Positions 43,301 through 60,892 of a stretch of DNA of 64,000 nt are shown here, one piece after another; position 1 is the first letter of the stretch, and every line of letters begins with the position of its first letter. A model generated the notes under the pieces. It was not told the origin of the DNA. It saw nothing but the letters and a program-made list of their open reading frames with translations, and did no database searches. The translations under genes were made by a program, and so were the position numbers. The DNA lies in contig JAHBMJ010001660.1 of assembly GCA_018398765.1 (NCBI GenBank), forward strand, positions 111,396 to 175,395, read 5' to 3'. The stretch is from Chromera velia (taxonomy: Eukaryota > Sar > Chromeraceae).

Positions 43301-46300
43301 TTCCTTCTCCTGCACATCTAGTACCTCCGCTCTGCCCCCCTCATCTTTCTGAGGCAGACCAGGAGACCCAGGAACCCCCCCGGCCAGCTTCTTTTCAGTC
43401 CCTGCAACAATCTGTTCTATGCGTTGGTCATATGCACATGAGAGGTCAATGATGTCTCTGATCTCTGCCAACAGACGGTTCGCAGCACCAGAGTCTCTCT
43501 CCCCCCCTCTCCTCTCACCTCCTTCTGTCCGCCTAGAGGGCTGGAGACTGATTTGCGCACCCCCGGTACTCGTCACTTCCAGTCCTCCCATATCTGCCTG
43601 ATTTGCTGCTGAGGAAGGCGATCGGACCGTCACATCTAGGGGCCGCGCGTCGTTGAGAGAGGCAGAGGCAAAGAGGTGCTCATCCATTCCAGTCAGGTCA
43701 TCACGAATGCGGACAGACAGACTCATCGCAGGAGAAGACGGAGACTGACCCCCACCCCGAGTTGGACTTGCATCTTTCGGAACACGCCTCATCAAATCGT
43801 CATCACCATGCATGAAACACTCATCACCACCGTCATGCAAATCTCCCCTCCCAGGACTTATCGACCGCCCGCCGCGCGTCTCTGTCCCCCCCAAAAGCCG
43901 AGAAGGGGAAACATTCGACGTCGGGTCGGTGTCACATCCTCCCCTTCCCTTTCCACTCCCCCCCCCTGATTCTCCTCGTCTGCCTGCTTCCCTGCTTCCC
44001 CGTCTGCCTCCGTCACTTTGATCGACACTCTCGGTCCAGACACCTCTCTCTCCGCTCTCTCCCTTCCTATCCGCGCCCATCTCTCCACTTCTTCCCCGTC
44101 CAGATTTCCCCCCCGAGTGGCGCGTCCTCCCGTCTCCCCCCTCCCCGGGGGGGACGACTGCGGACGGCGAACCCCCGAGTGACGATGGGGACCCCTCTCT
44201 CTCTCTCTGTCTCTCTCTGCTCCTCGAGGGGGAAGGGGAACTTCCCTGTCCCTGTCTCGATCCTCTGCGTCCCCCGGCAGAGCCGCCAGGCGCATAACCG
44301 AAGACCGAAGTGGAGAAACCAGGCTCCGCGCGCTCGGCCTGACCGTCCGTCTCACCCACGCCTGCCTGAGCAGCCATCCGGCGGCCAGAATCAAATGAAG
44401 CAGGGAGGAGGCAGGCAGTGAAGTGAGCAATCTGTGGGTGCGAACTCCTCCTTTTCCCTCATTCACAACAACGCGAAGACAGTTAGTTTTTTCTCCCCAA
44501 TCGTTCAAGAATAAAAAACGAGGGGGGACAACAGACACTCGAATGTCGCCACTCACGATACAAACCTTTGACACGATCCAGGAAAGCAGAAGAAAAACAA
44601 CGCGAATGAAAATAGAAGTGGCCACGCAAAGAGCACAACCCGAAGAGGCGAAGAAAAAACCTAGGAAAAGGAAGACAGAAAGAAGCATGCAAGAGAGCAA
44701 TCCATGCATCTACCCACCTCTGCTGCTTCCACCTCTCTGGATCTTCCCTGGAGGTCCACCTGAAGACGGAGACGCTCCACGCGGTCTCGCAGACCTCCTG
44801 CCCCTCCTCCGTCTTCTTCAGGAGCTGCAGACGGCCATGCGCTGCCAGCGGGCTCTCTTTGCGTTTCCGCAAGTGCTGCAGCTGCCGTGTAGAGCTTCAG
44901 GCTCTCTCCGTCGTCTGTACGAAGCTCTGCCGCCTCCTTCTTGCGCGTCTTCTCCCTCTCGTCAGCAAGACGCCTCTGCATCTCCGCGACAACAAGACCA
45001 TCCAGGTCCGGGTGATCCCACCTGCATGCATGCATCATTCATTGCAGTCAGTCAGTGTGCAGTTCTTCCCCCCCTGCTTTCGGGTGTCTCTGTGACTCAT
45101 CGAGAATGAGCTGAGTGAAGGAACTCCGCGCATGAATAGAATAGAGACGTCACGATGTTGCTTGCAGTCCCTCAACTTCCCTCCCATGCACACGCACTCG
45201 CAGCAGGAAGGAAGTGCATATGCCTCACTCAAAACGATGTACCTACCGATCGATTTACCACACGGGTCAAGAAACAAAACGAACAGTCAAATGAGAAGCT
45301 GCAAGCGAAGAAGCGGACGCACCTGTGCCTCTCAGCCGTCAGTCTCTCAAAGACGAGGTCCGACATGTCCCGTCTCGTTCTCTCCAAGTCCTTTCGGGTC
45401 GTTGCTGCAATCTGGCGGTGTTGCTTTGACAGTTGGCTGACTGCCTCCGAGAGTCCAGACGCTCTTTTGAGGAAGGCAGAGACGGCCTTGGACTTTTTTC
45501 TCAACGGCACGACTTCAACCTCCAGTCTCCCCAGTCTCTCCTGAGACCTCTCCAGATCGGAAGAGACGGTGTCCATCTCTGAGGTGACCTTCTTGAGGTC
45601 CTCGAGAGCTGTCGTTCTGCAAGCACAACCGCAAAGTGAGGTGGGCAGGGGGAGACAAGTCAGTGAAGGAATGCTCACACACGCCAAACTTCTCAACAGT
45701 CTCTCTGTCTCTTTCACACACACTTACGCACACAAACAGACACCGCAGCACATCCGTTGGCAATAACCAAACAGAGAGCTGAGCAGGGAACTGCACAGAA
45801 AGGAACTCCACGGGGGTTGGCAATTCGCGCTTCCTCAGCTGGCAACCTCACCCCCCCAAAACATCCGTCCGTCTACCCTACGAAAACAATACAGACCAAG
45901 GCATTGATTGTCTCACAGTCTCCCTGTCGCACACACCGTAAGCAAAGACATTGAAAGCAGAAAAGACCAGACCAACCTCTCGGCCTCTGCAACACTCTTT
46001 GCAGACAGCAGTTGTCTCCTTTCTCCCTCCACCTGTTCCCTGAATTCTCTGCTCTTCCTCTGCTGCTCTTCTGCATCCATCTCGACTCTCCGCATCTGCT
46101 GACGCACGGACGCCATCTCCACCTCGAGACGGGAGGCCAAGTCCCGATCTGCCTGCGCTTCCTGACGTGCACGCAGAGAGTCCGACAAGGCAGACGCGGC
46201 TTTGTCTACGGTGGCATCCAATTCTTCCGCCTTCTCTTGGAGCTCTCCTTGAAGAGCTGCCAGCTCCTCCTGCAGCTTCGCACTCTCTGCTTTTGCCTCT

Positions 46301-49300
46301 GCAGTCTTCATCTCGGCCGCTTCAGATGCCTCTCGGGCTTTTGTCTCTCCTCGCTCGTCTGCCTCCTTCAGGGCCTCGCTGTGAGCCTCTCTGGGGATGG
46401 ACAAGGCGAGGGCTTCGTGTAGCTCGGCCACAGCTCTCTGTTCCTTCTCGAGCTCGGACTGCCGCGCTATCAGAGCCGCGGAGGCAGCAGCCAACTCCTC
46501 CCGCAGCTTCCTGTCCGCATCCGGGCTTCCTGGAGTCGCTCGGAGGGCCGCGACTTCAGCTTCTGACGATGCCTGCACATTCAGCGGGAAACAGAGAGAC
46601 AGGGGGAGGGAGTTGAGAGGAAGGGGAAATTTGAGAGGCTGGCCAGTTTACCTTATGTATGAGCTGGCGAGGACTTGACCTATTCGGACATTCAAATCAT
46701 GACAGACGTCAGACAGAAGAAAGCGAAAATTCTCTCTGGCCGGTGTCCGATGAGCACACGCAGCGGGAGGGAGGGAGGGAGAAGAGACAAACAAAGAAAG
46801 CGAGCTTGTACGAATGCTGTCACCCATCGAAGACTCACCAGGGACCAAAGCCTTTTTTGAGGAGATGGGGGCAAGAATTTTCTGCGTTCCTTCGTTCTTT
46901 CCTTTCTTCCCCCCCCCCCCTCTCTCTCTCCCTCTCTCTCAAACACACACGCACATACACACATACACATACACACACACACATTCCCTTGCTTTCTTTT
47001 TTATTTTTTCTCCTTCAAGTGAATGTTTGCAGAGAGAACAAAAACAAATTAACTGACGAGTTGCTTCTCCACGTCCTCTCGGCGGGTCTGCTCCTGACAG
47101 AGGGCCAGGTTGAGCCTCTCCATCTCCTCTTCCTGCTGCAACGCCCGCTCACGGTCTCGAGCGTCTGCAGCCGCCCCTGAAGCCAGCACAGTCGCCCCTG
47201 CTGCAGAAGTAGAGGGCGCGATGACGGAAGGGCTGCGAGCAGACTTTGCAGTCTGCTCTTCTCCCTCTGAGTCTGTCTGGTCTTGACTCTCTCTCTCTGT
47301 CCCCCCTGCGATACTTCCAGTAGCAGGGGAGTCGTCTCTCTCACTTGACCCCTTGGAGTCCTTGTCCTTGTCTCGCCTGCCCCCAAAACCGAGGAACCCT
47401 CTACGACTTCCTTTCTTGTCCTTCTTGTCTTTGTCTTTGTCTTTCTTCCCCTTTTTGTCTTTCTTCTTTTTGTCGTCTTCTGCCTCCTCTTGCTTCGGGT
47501 GTGGGGGTGGGAGTCCGGACGCAACGACGGCCCCTGCGAGAGCTGCTCCTGCCCCCGTCTCGTCTCTGTCCCCCGCCTGCTGCGTCGTCTGAGAGGGACG
47601 ACGGGCGTCCATGCCCGCACGGAGTTCCTGGAGGTCAAGCTGCAGACACAGAGAGAAAACATATATGCAACATTTGAAAGGGAAATACGTACACGACATG
47701 CAGATGAAAAGCTAGCTGGTTTGCGCACCGAAAATTTCCGGGGGTTCGGTGGAGAGGAAAAAAGGAGGAAGGTCAAAAAGGGCTGCAGGTGTGGCAAGTG
47801 GGGAAGAAAAAAGTCTTTGCGAGGTCCATCAATGTTCCTATTCTCTGAAGAAGTACTTTTTCTACTTGAAGTCAATTCCTGTGATTCGAATTACGAGAAG
47901 AAGATTGATTGATTGATCGATTGATGAAAACGAGCAAGCAAGCGTGCACCCTGACGGATCGATTGATCCTCGATGGACGAACACAGGCAGGCAGGAAGGC
48001 TGTCTGACCTTGTCTTGCAGAAGTTGGGCGTTCTCCTCCCTGAGTGAGTCCATTTCCTTCTGCAGATCTCGGGACCTCTCCTCTGATGCTGCGAGGTCCT
48101 CTTTCAACCTGTCTGCCCTCTCTCGCTCTCTCTGTACAGCTTCAGAGTCCCCAGAGTCAACGGCCAGAGCGGCAAGCGGAACGACAGCTGCAGCTGCTGC
48201 CTTCTCTCTGGCTGCCGCTGCTTCTTTCTCCTTCTCTTCAACTTTGGCCTCCAAGTCTTGCACCTTCTTTCTCTTTTCTTCCAACTCTGCCTCTTTTGCT
48301 TTCCCTTCCCTCTCCTTCTCTGCAACCTCCCCTTCCAATCTCCGAACCTCTTTTTCCTTCCCCTCAACCTCTACCTCCAATTCTTTCAGACGCGAATCCA
48401 ATTTCTCCCTCTCCACCTCTGCAGCCTCTTCCTGCTCACGGATTGCCGCCTCATGCGCCTCTCGGGGCACGGTTGCTGCCAGCGCCAGCTCGAGGGACTC
48501 CAGAGCCTTCCTCTCCGACTCAAGTTTGGCCTCTGCGGCCTCCAGCGCTCTGCACTTCTCTTTGTATTCATCCTCTGACACCGTGCCCTTAGAAGTGCCG
48601 CCGTCCTTTTCGAGAACCGCGATGTGGCTGTTCGACTCCGCCTGAGGCATGCAGCACAGCCAGAATCGATCTGATTGAGATTGAACGTTCGTTCTTGGAT
48701 TCAACAAGGACAGGGGAGCCGGGACAGAATTCAGAAAAAGAGCACAAACGAGTGTTAGGGAGAGACTTTTCTGCCGAAGCCAAAAAAGGGGAAACCACTA
48801 ACCGTCTCCGACAAAAAGTGAAGTGAGGATCTAAATGTGCAGAAAGGAAGCACAACAACAAACGCTTTTGCCTCTCGTGCACCCACCCGCACCCCCAACA
48901 TTTTCTTTCTACTGACCAATTGCTTCTCTAGCTCCTCCCTCTTTGCCTGTTCTTGGTGGAACTGCAGACTGAGGCGTTCAATCTGTTCCTCCAACTCTGT
49001 CTCTCTCTGCTTCCCCCCTCCAGAAGGCGACGACGAAAGAGCTGCAGCGGAACCTGCAACAGCAACAGGGGCGACACGGGCCGGGCTGCCCGCCCCGGAT
49101 GCTCGCTCAGAGGCTCCCTCACCGTCGCTTCCCGAATCTCCCCCTCCGTCTCTGTCGACGCTCCCCGTTGCTGGAGAGGAGTCACGATCGCTGCTTCCTG
49201 CCTTCGAACCGTCTTTGTCCCTCCGACGACCGAAACCGAGGAACCCCCTGCCGCCCTTGTCCTTCTTCTCTTTCTCCTTTTCCTTCTTTTTCTTTTTCTT

Positions 49301-50068
49301 ATCGTCCTCCTTCTCCTTCTCTTTATCGACACTCGGAGGCGGCAAAGGAGGAAGTCCAGAGGGAGAGCGGGGAGCTGCCGAGTCGCCACCCTCGGACGTT
49401 CGACGTCCCTTCTGCGCATCCATCTCTGCCCGTAACTCTTGCAGCTCCATCTGCACGGTTGGCGCCAGAGAGAGAGAAAGGGAGAGATTCACAAGCGCAC
49501 CACTTCTAGAAATTCATCCTTCCAAGAAATGACAGAAATACGACAGACAGACAGCACTTGCAAACTCCATGCAAGGCGAAACAAAAGACAAAAGCGCTAG
49601 AACAAAAGCGGCATACTCGTGTCCGTGTGCAATACAAAAACACCCACACGAGACAGCAGGAAGAAACGAGACGCTGTCACTGCAAAGAGGAAATTAGGTT
49701 CGAATGCCTCCATCTCCACTGACCTTTGCAACGAGCAGCTGTTGGCTCTCTGCTTCGCTTTCGTCCAGTCTCTTTTGGAGTTCGTTCTTCTCGGCAGAGA
49801 GTTTGGAGACCTCCTTTTCTAGAGTCGCACGTTCTCTCTCTGCCGCGGCGGCCTTCTGCGCACTCACAGAAGCCTCTCTTTCCTTCTCTGCGAGGGCTGC
49901 CTGCTCCGCTGCTGCCCCTGATACCGCTGCACGAAGAGAGGCCAGCTCTGCACTGTCGTCTGCTGCGGCCTGTCTGAGGGCAGATGCCTCCTTCTCCTTC
50001 TCCGCCACCTCATCCTTCAATGATGAGATCTGATCGTCTTTCTGTGACACGGAGGACCTCAGCTCTTC

Positions 50069-50104
<36 letters not shown>

Positions 50105-53100
50105 GAAATTCAGGGACAAGAGGAGGAAGGCACCCTTTTGCTGGGTTCAAACAGGGAAGAAACAAAACAGACAGTCGCAGAGCGAGATGAAGCTGCGTGC
50201 TTACTGGAAACTGGGGATAAGGAGAGCACGCACATGTATTGATTTGAATGATTCTTTCAACCACTCGTTTGACTGACTGACCAGCACTGTTTGTGCAGCC
50301 TGCCCTTTGGTTCTTTCTTCCGCTGCCTCTTTCTCAAGAGCCTGAATTTGCTCTTCCTGCCTTGCAGCTTCTGCCATCCTCTCCTCATCCGAGGCACCTC
50401 TGGACGCCTCAGCTGCTTGCATGACCGCAATTTGTGCAGCGAGCCGTTCAGCCTCTGTCCTCTGACGGTTTGCCTCGCCCGACGCTGCCTCCTCTTCTCG
50501 TTTGATCTCTTTCAACTTCTCCTCCAGATGGGCTTTCTCTTTTTCGGCAGATTCTGCCGCTGTCTGTACGGTCGACAGTTCGGACTTCAAACCTTCCAGC
50601 TCCGTGAGAAGCGCAACAGCAGCAATCTTCTCTGTCTCCACCTGTTCCTCGAACTCCTCCTTCTGCTGGGCCTGCAAAGGCAAAAAAGAGAAGAGCAGCA
50701 GCAGAGGGCCGGCATGTGTGAAAGTTCACAACAGACCCTGCATGGGACGAAGGAACGATACACCCGCCCGAATGTGACGAGCAAAACGTTGTCTGCCTCA
50801 CTGTCTCACTCATTGACTTACTGATTGATTGACTGACTGACTGACTGACCCACGAACTGACTGACCATTTTCCTCTTCATCTCGTCCAGATTTTCCTGGA
50901 GGTCCCTTATGTGGGCCTTCTGTTTAGAGGGAGGGAGGGAGAGGAAGACGGGAGGGAGGGAGAGGGAAGACATAAATAAGAGGGCGCATGCATATGAATT
51001 TGGTCAGAAGGAGTGTCTGGCCTCAGAAGGAGTGTCTGGCCAGAGGTGGGAAGGGCAAGGGACGGAAGAAGAATTCAAAGACGATCAAGCAGAAGAAAGG
51101 AAGCAAACCTTCCAGAGAAATTCTGGAACGAAGCAGGAAGGACGTCACAAAAAAGGGGGAGGCATACCAAGACGTACCTAAGATTCTCCGTGAAAGAGAA
51201 GAGAGAAAAAACGCCCTCCTGTTCTTTGTTATCGACATACAACAAGAAAACGCCCTTTCTTCTTCTCGCTCTCTCGATCATTCTTCGCTCTGGCAGCTCT
51301 TTTTGTTCTGTCAAGCGGACAAGGAAACGAGACAATGAGTCAAGATAACAGAGAAAATCATTCACACTCTCTCCCTCACTTACGTGCAGCTCGTCCTGCT
51401 CCAGCCTTGAGCTCTCTGCCAAGGTCAGCTCCAGTTTTGCATCGGACAGCTCTTCCTTCGTAGCCTCCAAGCTCTCCTCTAGGGTCGTGATTTCCTTCGA
51501 CAACTCCTTCTGCATCAATCAGGTCATGCATGCATTTGCTCGTTCAGAAATCATTTTCAAGACCTGTCTAGACAACAAGTACCCACTACATTGTGTACAC
51601 AAATACGCAAAAGAGGAATCAAAAGGCGTTTGTGAAAAGAAGACGAAGCAGGGAAGACGCAGACAGAGGAAAGAATGAGACGAACGCCAAAAAAAAAAAA
51701 AAAGGCAGAAATAATGAAAAGACTTGAATTGAAAGATGCTACCCACGATCTTGGCCTCCATCTCCTCAGCCGACTTTCCCTCTTCCTCTTTCTCCTTCAG
51801 GTCTCTCAACTGATCGGCCGTCGAAGCCGCGTCGTCTGCCTTCTGTTGCAACTGCATCCATCGGTCAGATCAGAATATGTACGTGTGTACACACACACGG
51901 AGGTGAAGTTAAGAAACGGAAAAAAATTCTGACAGAAATAAAGCAAGGTGAGCCTCCAGCCAAGTGCAAATGACGCGTATAGAGGAGAGGAGATTTCTTA
52001 AGACTGAATGACACCGAAGAAGTCCGTGACAAAAAAAGGAGAGAGAAAAAGAAAGCAAGCTTCAGGGAGCAGGTATACGATGGTCGGAGGGAGAACTTCT
52101 CTTTGCAGCTTCAAACAACAAATCTTCCCTCCTAATCAATCTACCTGGTCTCTCTCGCGTTCAAGAGCCGCCAGCTTCGTTTCCAACGTTCCAACAGAGG
52201 CAGTCAGTGTAATCACCTTCTGTGCAGTCTCTTGCGACTCCCTCTCCTGTGTCTCTACTTTCTCTTCTGCCAGCTTCAGCTTTTCTTCTGAGGCCTCTGC
52301 TGCCTCCTCTGCCTCCTTGGCCTTGAGACGCAGATCTGAAATCTCTTTCTCCAACTCCTTCTCTCGTTCTTTCATCTCAATTGAGCTTTTGGCACCTGCT
52401 TGTGCCTCAGACAGTTCTTTTTCTTTCTCTCTCAACTCCTCCTGCAACACCAACGCGCCACTCCTTTCTGCCTGAAGGTCTACCTCCAGCCTCCTGACTG
52501 TCGCCCTCTCTTTCTCCAACTCCTCCTGCACATCCTCTACAGCGCTGCTGCCTGCCGCACTCGCCGCAGCCAGCGCCTCTGCAGCCGCCAGACGTTCAAG
52601 GAGGTCCTGTTCCTTCGTCAAGAAGTCCCCCTGCTCCCTCACCCTCTCGTCTTTTGCCTCGTCCCTCTCTCTCTGGAGCTGCTCGGACCGAGAGGTCTCG
52701 TTTTCCTGCAAAGAGAGAGAGAGAGAGATACGCAGCAGTGTCAGAGCATTCTGCTGATTCTGATTGGAAAAAAGACCGCAGGAGCTGCGCATCAACATTG
52801 CCGGTCCCTGTTCTTTGAAGAGTTCTGTCCGTTCGTGTACGTTCTGTTGGACTTCATTGCTTCAAGGAATGCAAAGAAACCTGGAGACACAGAGAGGGAA
52901 ACGATTGTGGAGAAAGCAAAGACAGGTGACTAACCACTTGCCGCTCCAGTTCTTCAATCTGTTTGTCCTTCATGCTGCTCTCTTGCCTCTCCCTCTCCAG
53001 CTCCTCTCGCAGCTTCTCCTTCTCCTTCTCTCGTTCCCTCTCTGCACCAACGTCGACCACAGGCGCCGCTGCGGCTGCTGCTGCGGCACTGGCGGCAGCC

Positions 53101-55604
53101 TGCAGACAAGCGAGGAGAATGCAAGCTTTTGAGGATTTTGTTTCCTTCTCGATACATTGAAATGATTTCTCAAAGAGATTGGGATCCTTAAAAAAGATAC
53201 TGAGAGAGGCGAAAGATGCAGCGAGCTTTGCACGTTCTCCCTTTCTCCGTTTTTGTGTTTGTAATGTCAGAACAAAAAAAGCATGGAAAGACACTTGTGA
53301 ACTAAATGCACTCTTTCACTGACTCACATGAGCAGAAACAATTGTTCTGACTGACGGACCATCTCTGTTTGGAGTGATTCTTTTTCTGCTTCCGCCTGCT
53401 GGAGGGACTTTTGCAGCGCCTCTCTCTCGTTTCGAGCCGTCTCCTCCACCTGCACTACTCTCTGCTTCTCTGCCTGCAGGTCTTTCTCTGCATCCTGCAG
53501 CCTGTCCTTCAAACCGTCAACCTCCACCTCCAGCTCTATCTCCCGGTCGGACGGCACTACAGGCTCGTTCTCCTTCGCCTTTGCCAGTTCCTCCTGTTGC
53601 TTCTCACGGGCCTCCAGGACCTCCTGAGAACGATCAAGGGAGGAGGCACAAGCAAAAGAGTGATGAAGGCGAAATCACAAAATCACTTGAACAATCAAGC
53701 AACAGGAAGATGGCAAGGGAAACAAGAAGCTGAGTTCACAAAGGGAGAAGAAAAGAATCTCTTGGAAGGCAGTCTGCACTCCCTTGAACGACGAAAAGAA
53801 CGACGGAAAGACGGAGAAGCGAGCACTGTGAGAGAGGTTGATGCTCCCACCCACCCCCTCACCTTGTCCCTTTTGAGCCTATCAACTTCCTCCTGCAGTT
53901 CGTTGAGACGATCTGTCGAGTTCCCGCTCGTCGCCGCAAGAGACGCCTTCGCAGCCTCTGCAGCTGCCAGGGCGGTCTGAAGCTTTGCCATCTCCTCCCG
54001 CTCCTCCTTCAACTGCTCCGAGAGATTGTCTGCCTGTTTCTTCAACGCCTCCTTCTCCTCCTCCAACCCCTTCTGCATCTCCTTGGCAGCTGCGAGGTCT
54101 TTCTCTGCCTGGGCTTCCTTCTGAGCAGCCCTTCTCTCGCGGTCTCCCTGCAGATACATACAAAACAAACGTTTGAGCATTCTAGCTATGGTGCATATGC
54201 TTAACCAGCCTTTATGTCCGCTTGGGCAGACTGCAGGGCACGCCAGGCACAAACAAGGGACACCATTCCCCGAAACAAAGTTCAAGAGCGTGGCTGGCGT
54301 GCGTTTGGCTATCCGCCCGCCTTCTTGCTTGTACAGCGAATGAATGTGCTTGCATCACGAATGTGAGGCCGACCAGCAACCCTGGACTTCCTGACTAACT
54401 GACTGACCATTTCATTTTCCATGTTCATCATTTGCATTTGCAGGGTGCTCTTCTCCCCAATTGCAGAGCCCTGCATGCACAAACAGAGAATGCATGCATG
54501 CAACAATCAAAGGAAGAGGAGAACCCTCCATGCACAAACAGAATGCATGCATGCAACAATCAAAGGAAGAGGAGAAACCTGCATGCACAAACAGAGAATG
54601 CATGCATGCAACAATCAAAGGAAGAGAAGAGAGTTCAGCAGGAGAAAGCAAAAAGACGACGTGAAGCACTCAAACAGACCGACACAGGTAGTGGGCGAAA
54701 AATTGAGAAACACGGATTCCCGGCAGAGGCTTCTTCCTCCCCCCCCTCCCCCCCAATCAAGACATTTGCTGCTCTTTCTTCCCGTCTGTTGCACATTGGA
54801 CTGGACTCCAATCGCACATATTGATGTTGACCCCTTGCTCACTCACCAGTGCTTCCTCTGCCTTCTGCTGTTCCGCCTCTGCCTTCTTCTTTGCAGCCTC
54901 TGCCTCCTGCATGACTTCCTTAAGGATCGCCTCGGAGGCAGACAGACGTTCGATCTCGCTTCGTGCTTCCTCCAGCTGATGTCGGAGCTTTGTCTGCATC
55001 ACGAACGGAGATACGTTCAAGATCATCCCTGATGCCAGGAGACTTCCGCAAGCATCAAGTTGGATCTCGGGCCTCACGAAGGAGACTACCATGAAGGCGA
55101 ATACTTCGAGGACGAGAAGCGCGGCCACGGTTTGTACATCACTGTTTCGGGAAAAGGCAGAACAACACATCACACAGAGGAGCAGAGTGGTTCAGCAGAA
55201 GCAAGCGATGCCCCAAAATGCCCCGATGTGAAAATCCGCTCACCTCATCGGCTCCAGAAGAAGAAGAGGGTGTAGCAGCACGCCTGCAAAGGATCACAAA
55301 AGCAGGTTTGGGTATCCACAGCAAGCCAAACACTTTGAGTATGCGTTGAACACTGTAGATAGCTCTAGCTCGGTCTGACTCACTGTTTCTGCAACTGCTC
55401 CTTTTCCTTTTCAAGTTCTGCATTTTTGGTCACCAGTTCATCGATCATCCCTCGCAGAGCCTGGGTCTCGTCCAGACTCTCTCCCACGTCCTGCCTTGAA
55501 GTGCTAGAAGCTGCTCCTGCCCCCCTGGTTGTCGAGGCCTCCTCCTTGTCCTTATCCTTCTTGCCCCCTCCCCTCCCAACCAGTTTCCCCACGTTCTTCA
55601 ACAT
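37378..55604 (-). CDS. giant coiled-coil protein of about 4,108 residues, 21 exons
   Basis: I do not recognise a family; architecture suggests a tether or scaffold (golgin- or centrosome-like, inference). Exons, with phases that close throughout: 55604-55384, 55283-55244, 54993-54847, 54470-54408, 54147-53863, 53623-53360, 53099-52935, 52705-52145, 51851-51747, 51509-51384, 50919-50866, 50671-50282, 50068-49724, 49450-48917, 48641-48009, 47639-47058, 46572-45977, 45616-45323, 45021-44718, 44365-41879, 41508-37378. It starts MLKNVGKLVGRGGGKKDKDK. Exons 3-19 encode almost continuous Glu/Lys/Ala/Gln heptad coiled coil. The last two exons give about 2,200 residues of mostly disordered Ser/Pro/Gly/Arg sequence. 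Inside that part is one more coiled coil (LEKVVKSLEEEAQ to LQSQMDSLKK), a Gln run (39548-39576) and a C-terminal helix (QLADAEKRLAALQERAERWD). Exons 14-15 and 16-17 are duplicated modules. Confidence 0.82.
45977..49450 (-). repeat. tandem duplication of a two-exon module inside the giant gene
   Basis: Exon pair 49450-48917 + 48641-48009 resembles pair 47639-47058 + 46572-45977. The first exon of each pair has LQELRA(E/G)MDA, a Lys/Asp/Glu-rich stretch, then RGFLGFG, RRDKD, DSPATGS, and near the end a QEQ(A/T)(K/R)RE(E/D)(L/V)EKQLV motif. The second exon of each has (T/S)(V/I)PREAH in a coiled coil. Intron positions correspond, so exons and introns were copied together. Confidence 0.85.
50070..50102. 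repeat. (CA)n microsatellite in giant-gene intron
   Basis: About 16 CA units directly against the 5' edge of exon 50068-49724. On the gene strand it is a GT run immediately before the 3' splice site. Confidence 0.85.
54473..54627. repeat. about 53-56-bp tandem repeat (3 units) containing the 3' splice site region
   Basis: Three units contain GCATGCACAAACAGA, ATGCATGCATGCAACAATC and AAAGGAAGAG. On the minus strand each unit ends in a pyrimidine-flanked TGTGCATGCAG or TGTGCATGGAG. The last of these is the acceptor for exon 54470-54408, so the acceptor region of this intron is present in triplicate. Confidence 0.85.
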
Positions 55605-60104
<4,500 letters not shown>

Positions 60105-60892
60105 CTAAACTTAACCTAGAACTGGACTGGAGCAATGGTACATCATACATGCAAAAACAACTTAAAATGCAGCTCGAAATCCAATTCTTTTAGGACATAT
60201 GCAATCTTTGTAAAACATAGTGCTATAATCTGGACTACTAATCTGAGCTATGATTTATAATAATATTTGAAAATCAAGTTCGTAGCTACTAGTTTAATAG
60301 TATTTATAGTAATAAAGTCATAAAAATAAGCACTGTATTAAAGTTCAGACTGTTCATTAAGTTCTATATCATAACTTGAACTGTTTTGCAGATACTATCA
60401 TACTATTATCATTATTATTCTAATATAGTTAGGCAATGCAAATTAGACGTTGATATTATCCCGGAATTTATCCGCAGTATTATGCCAATATATTGAAATT
60501 ATAAGATTATAAAAATTCTAGCAAAAAAATGCCAAAAATTAAAATAAATAGACAAATTTATAAAACCTGCTCATAGCATATATCTCCCTCTAAGTTCAGG
60601 CTTTCACTGCAGTAGAATGCTTGAATAAAAAGTTAAATCGGAAAAAAAAAGAGTCATGCCCATCATACATATAATAAGTTGGCTAGCAACTTTAGTAGCA
60701 AGTTTATTATATATAAAATCAGACTAGAATTTTAATTGGTAACCAATATTTTTGGTTATAAAAGGTTTTTTGTATTGACTGCTAGTAATATATACCATAT
60801 TATGGTAATCAATTTTTATTATGAAGTATACTGCATCGCTTAGGCTAAATGGGCCTTAAAATGGCTTTGTGAGGCTTCATCATAATGTTTGT
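60105..60892. other. AT-rich 3' flank of the ABHD gene
   Basis: Very AT-rich DNA without a gene. ATTGGTAACCAATA near 60737 resembles the ends of the neighbouring inverted-repeat element. Confidence 0.6.

Noticed and set aside
48044-49532. Several open frames of 100-230 codons on + inside the giant gene
   Set aside because: Antisense shadows of coiled-coil exons; Ser/Leu/Pro-rich and inconsistent with the intron structure that closes in phase on -.
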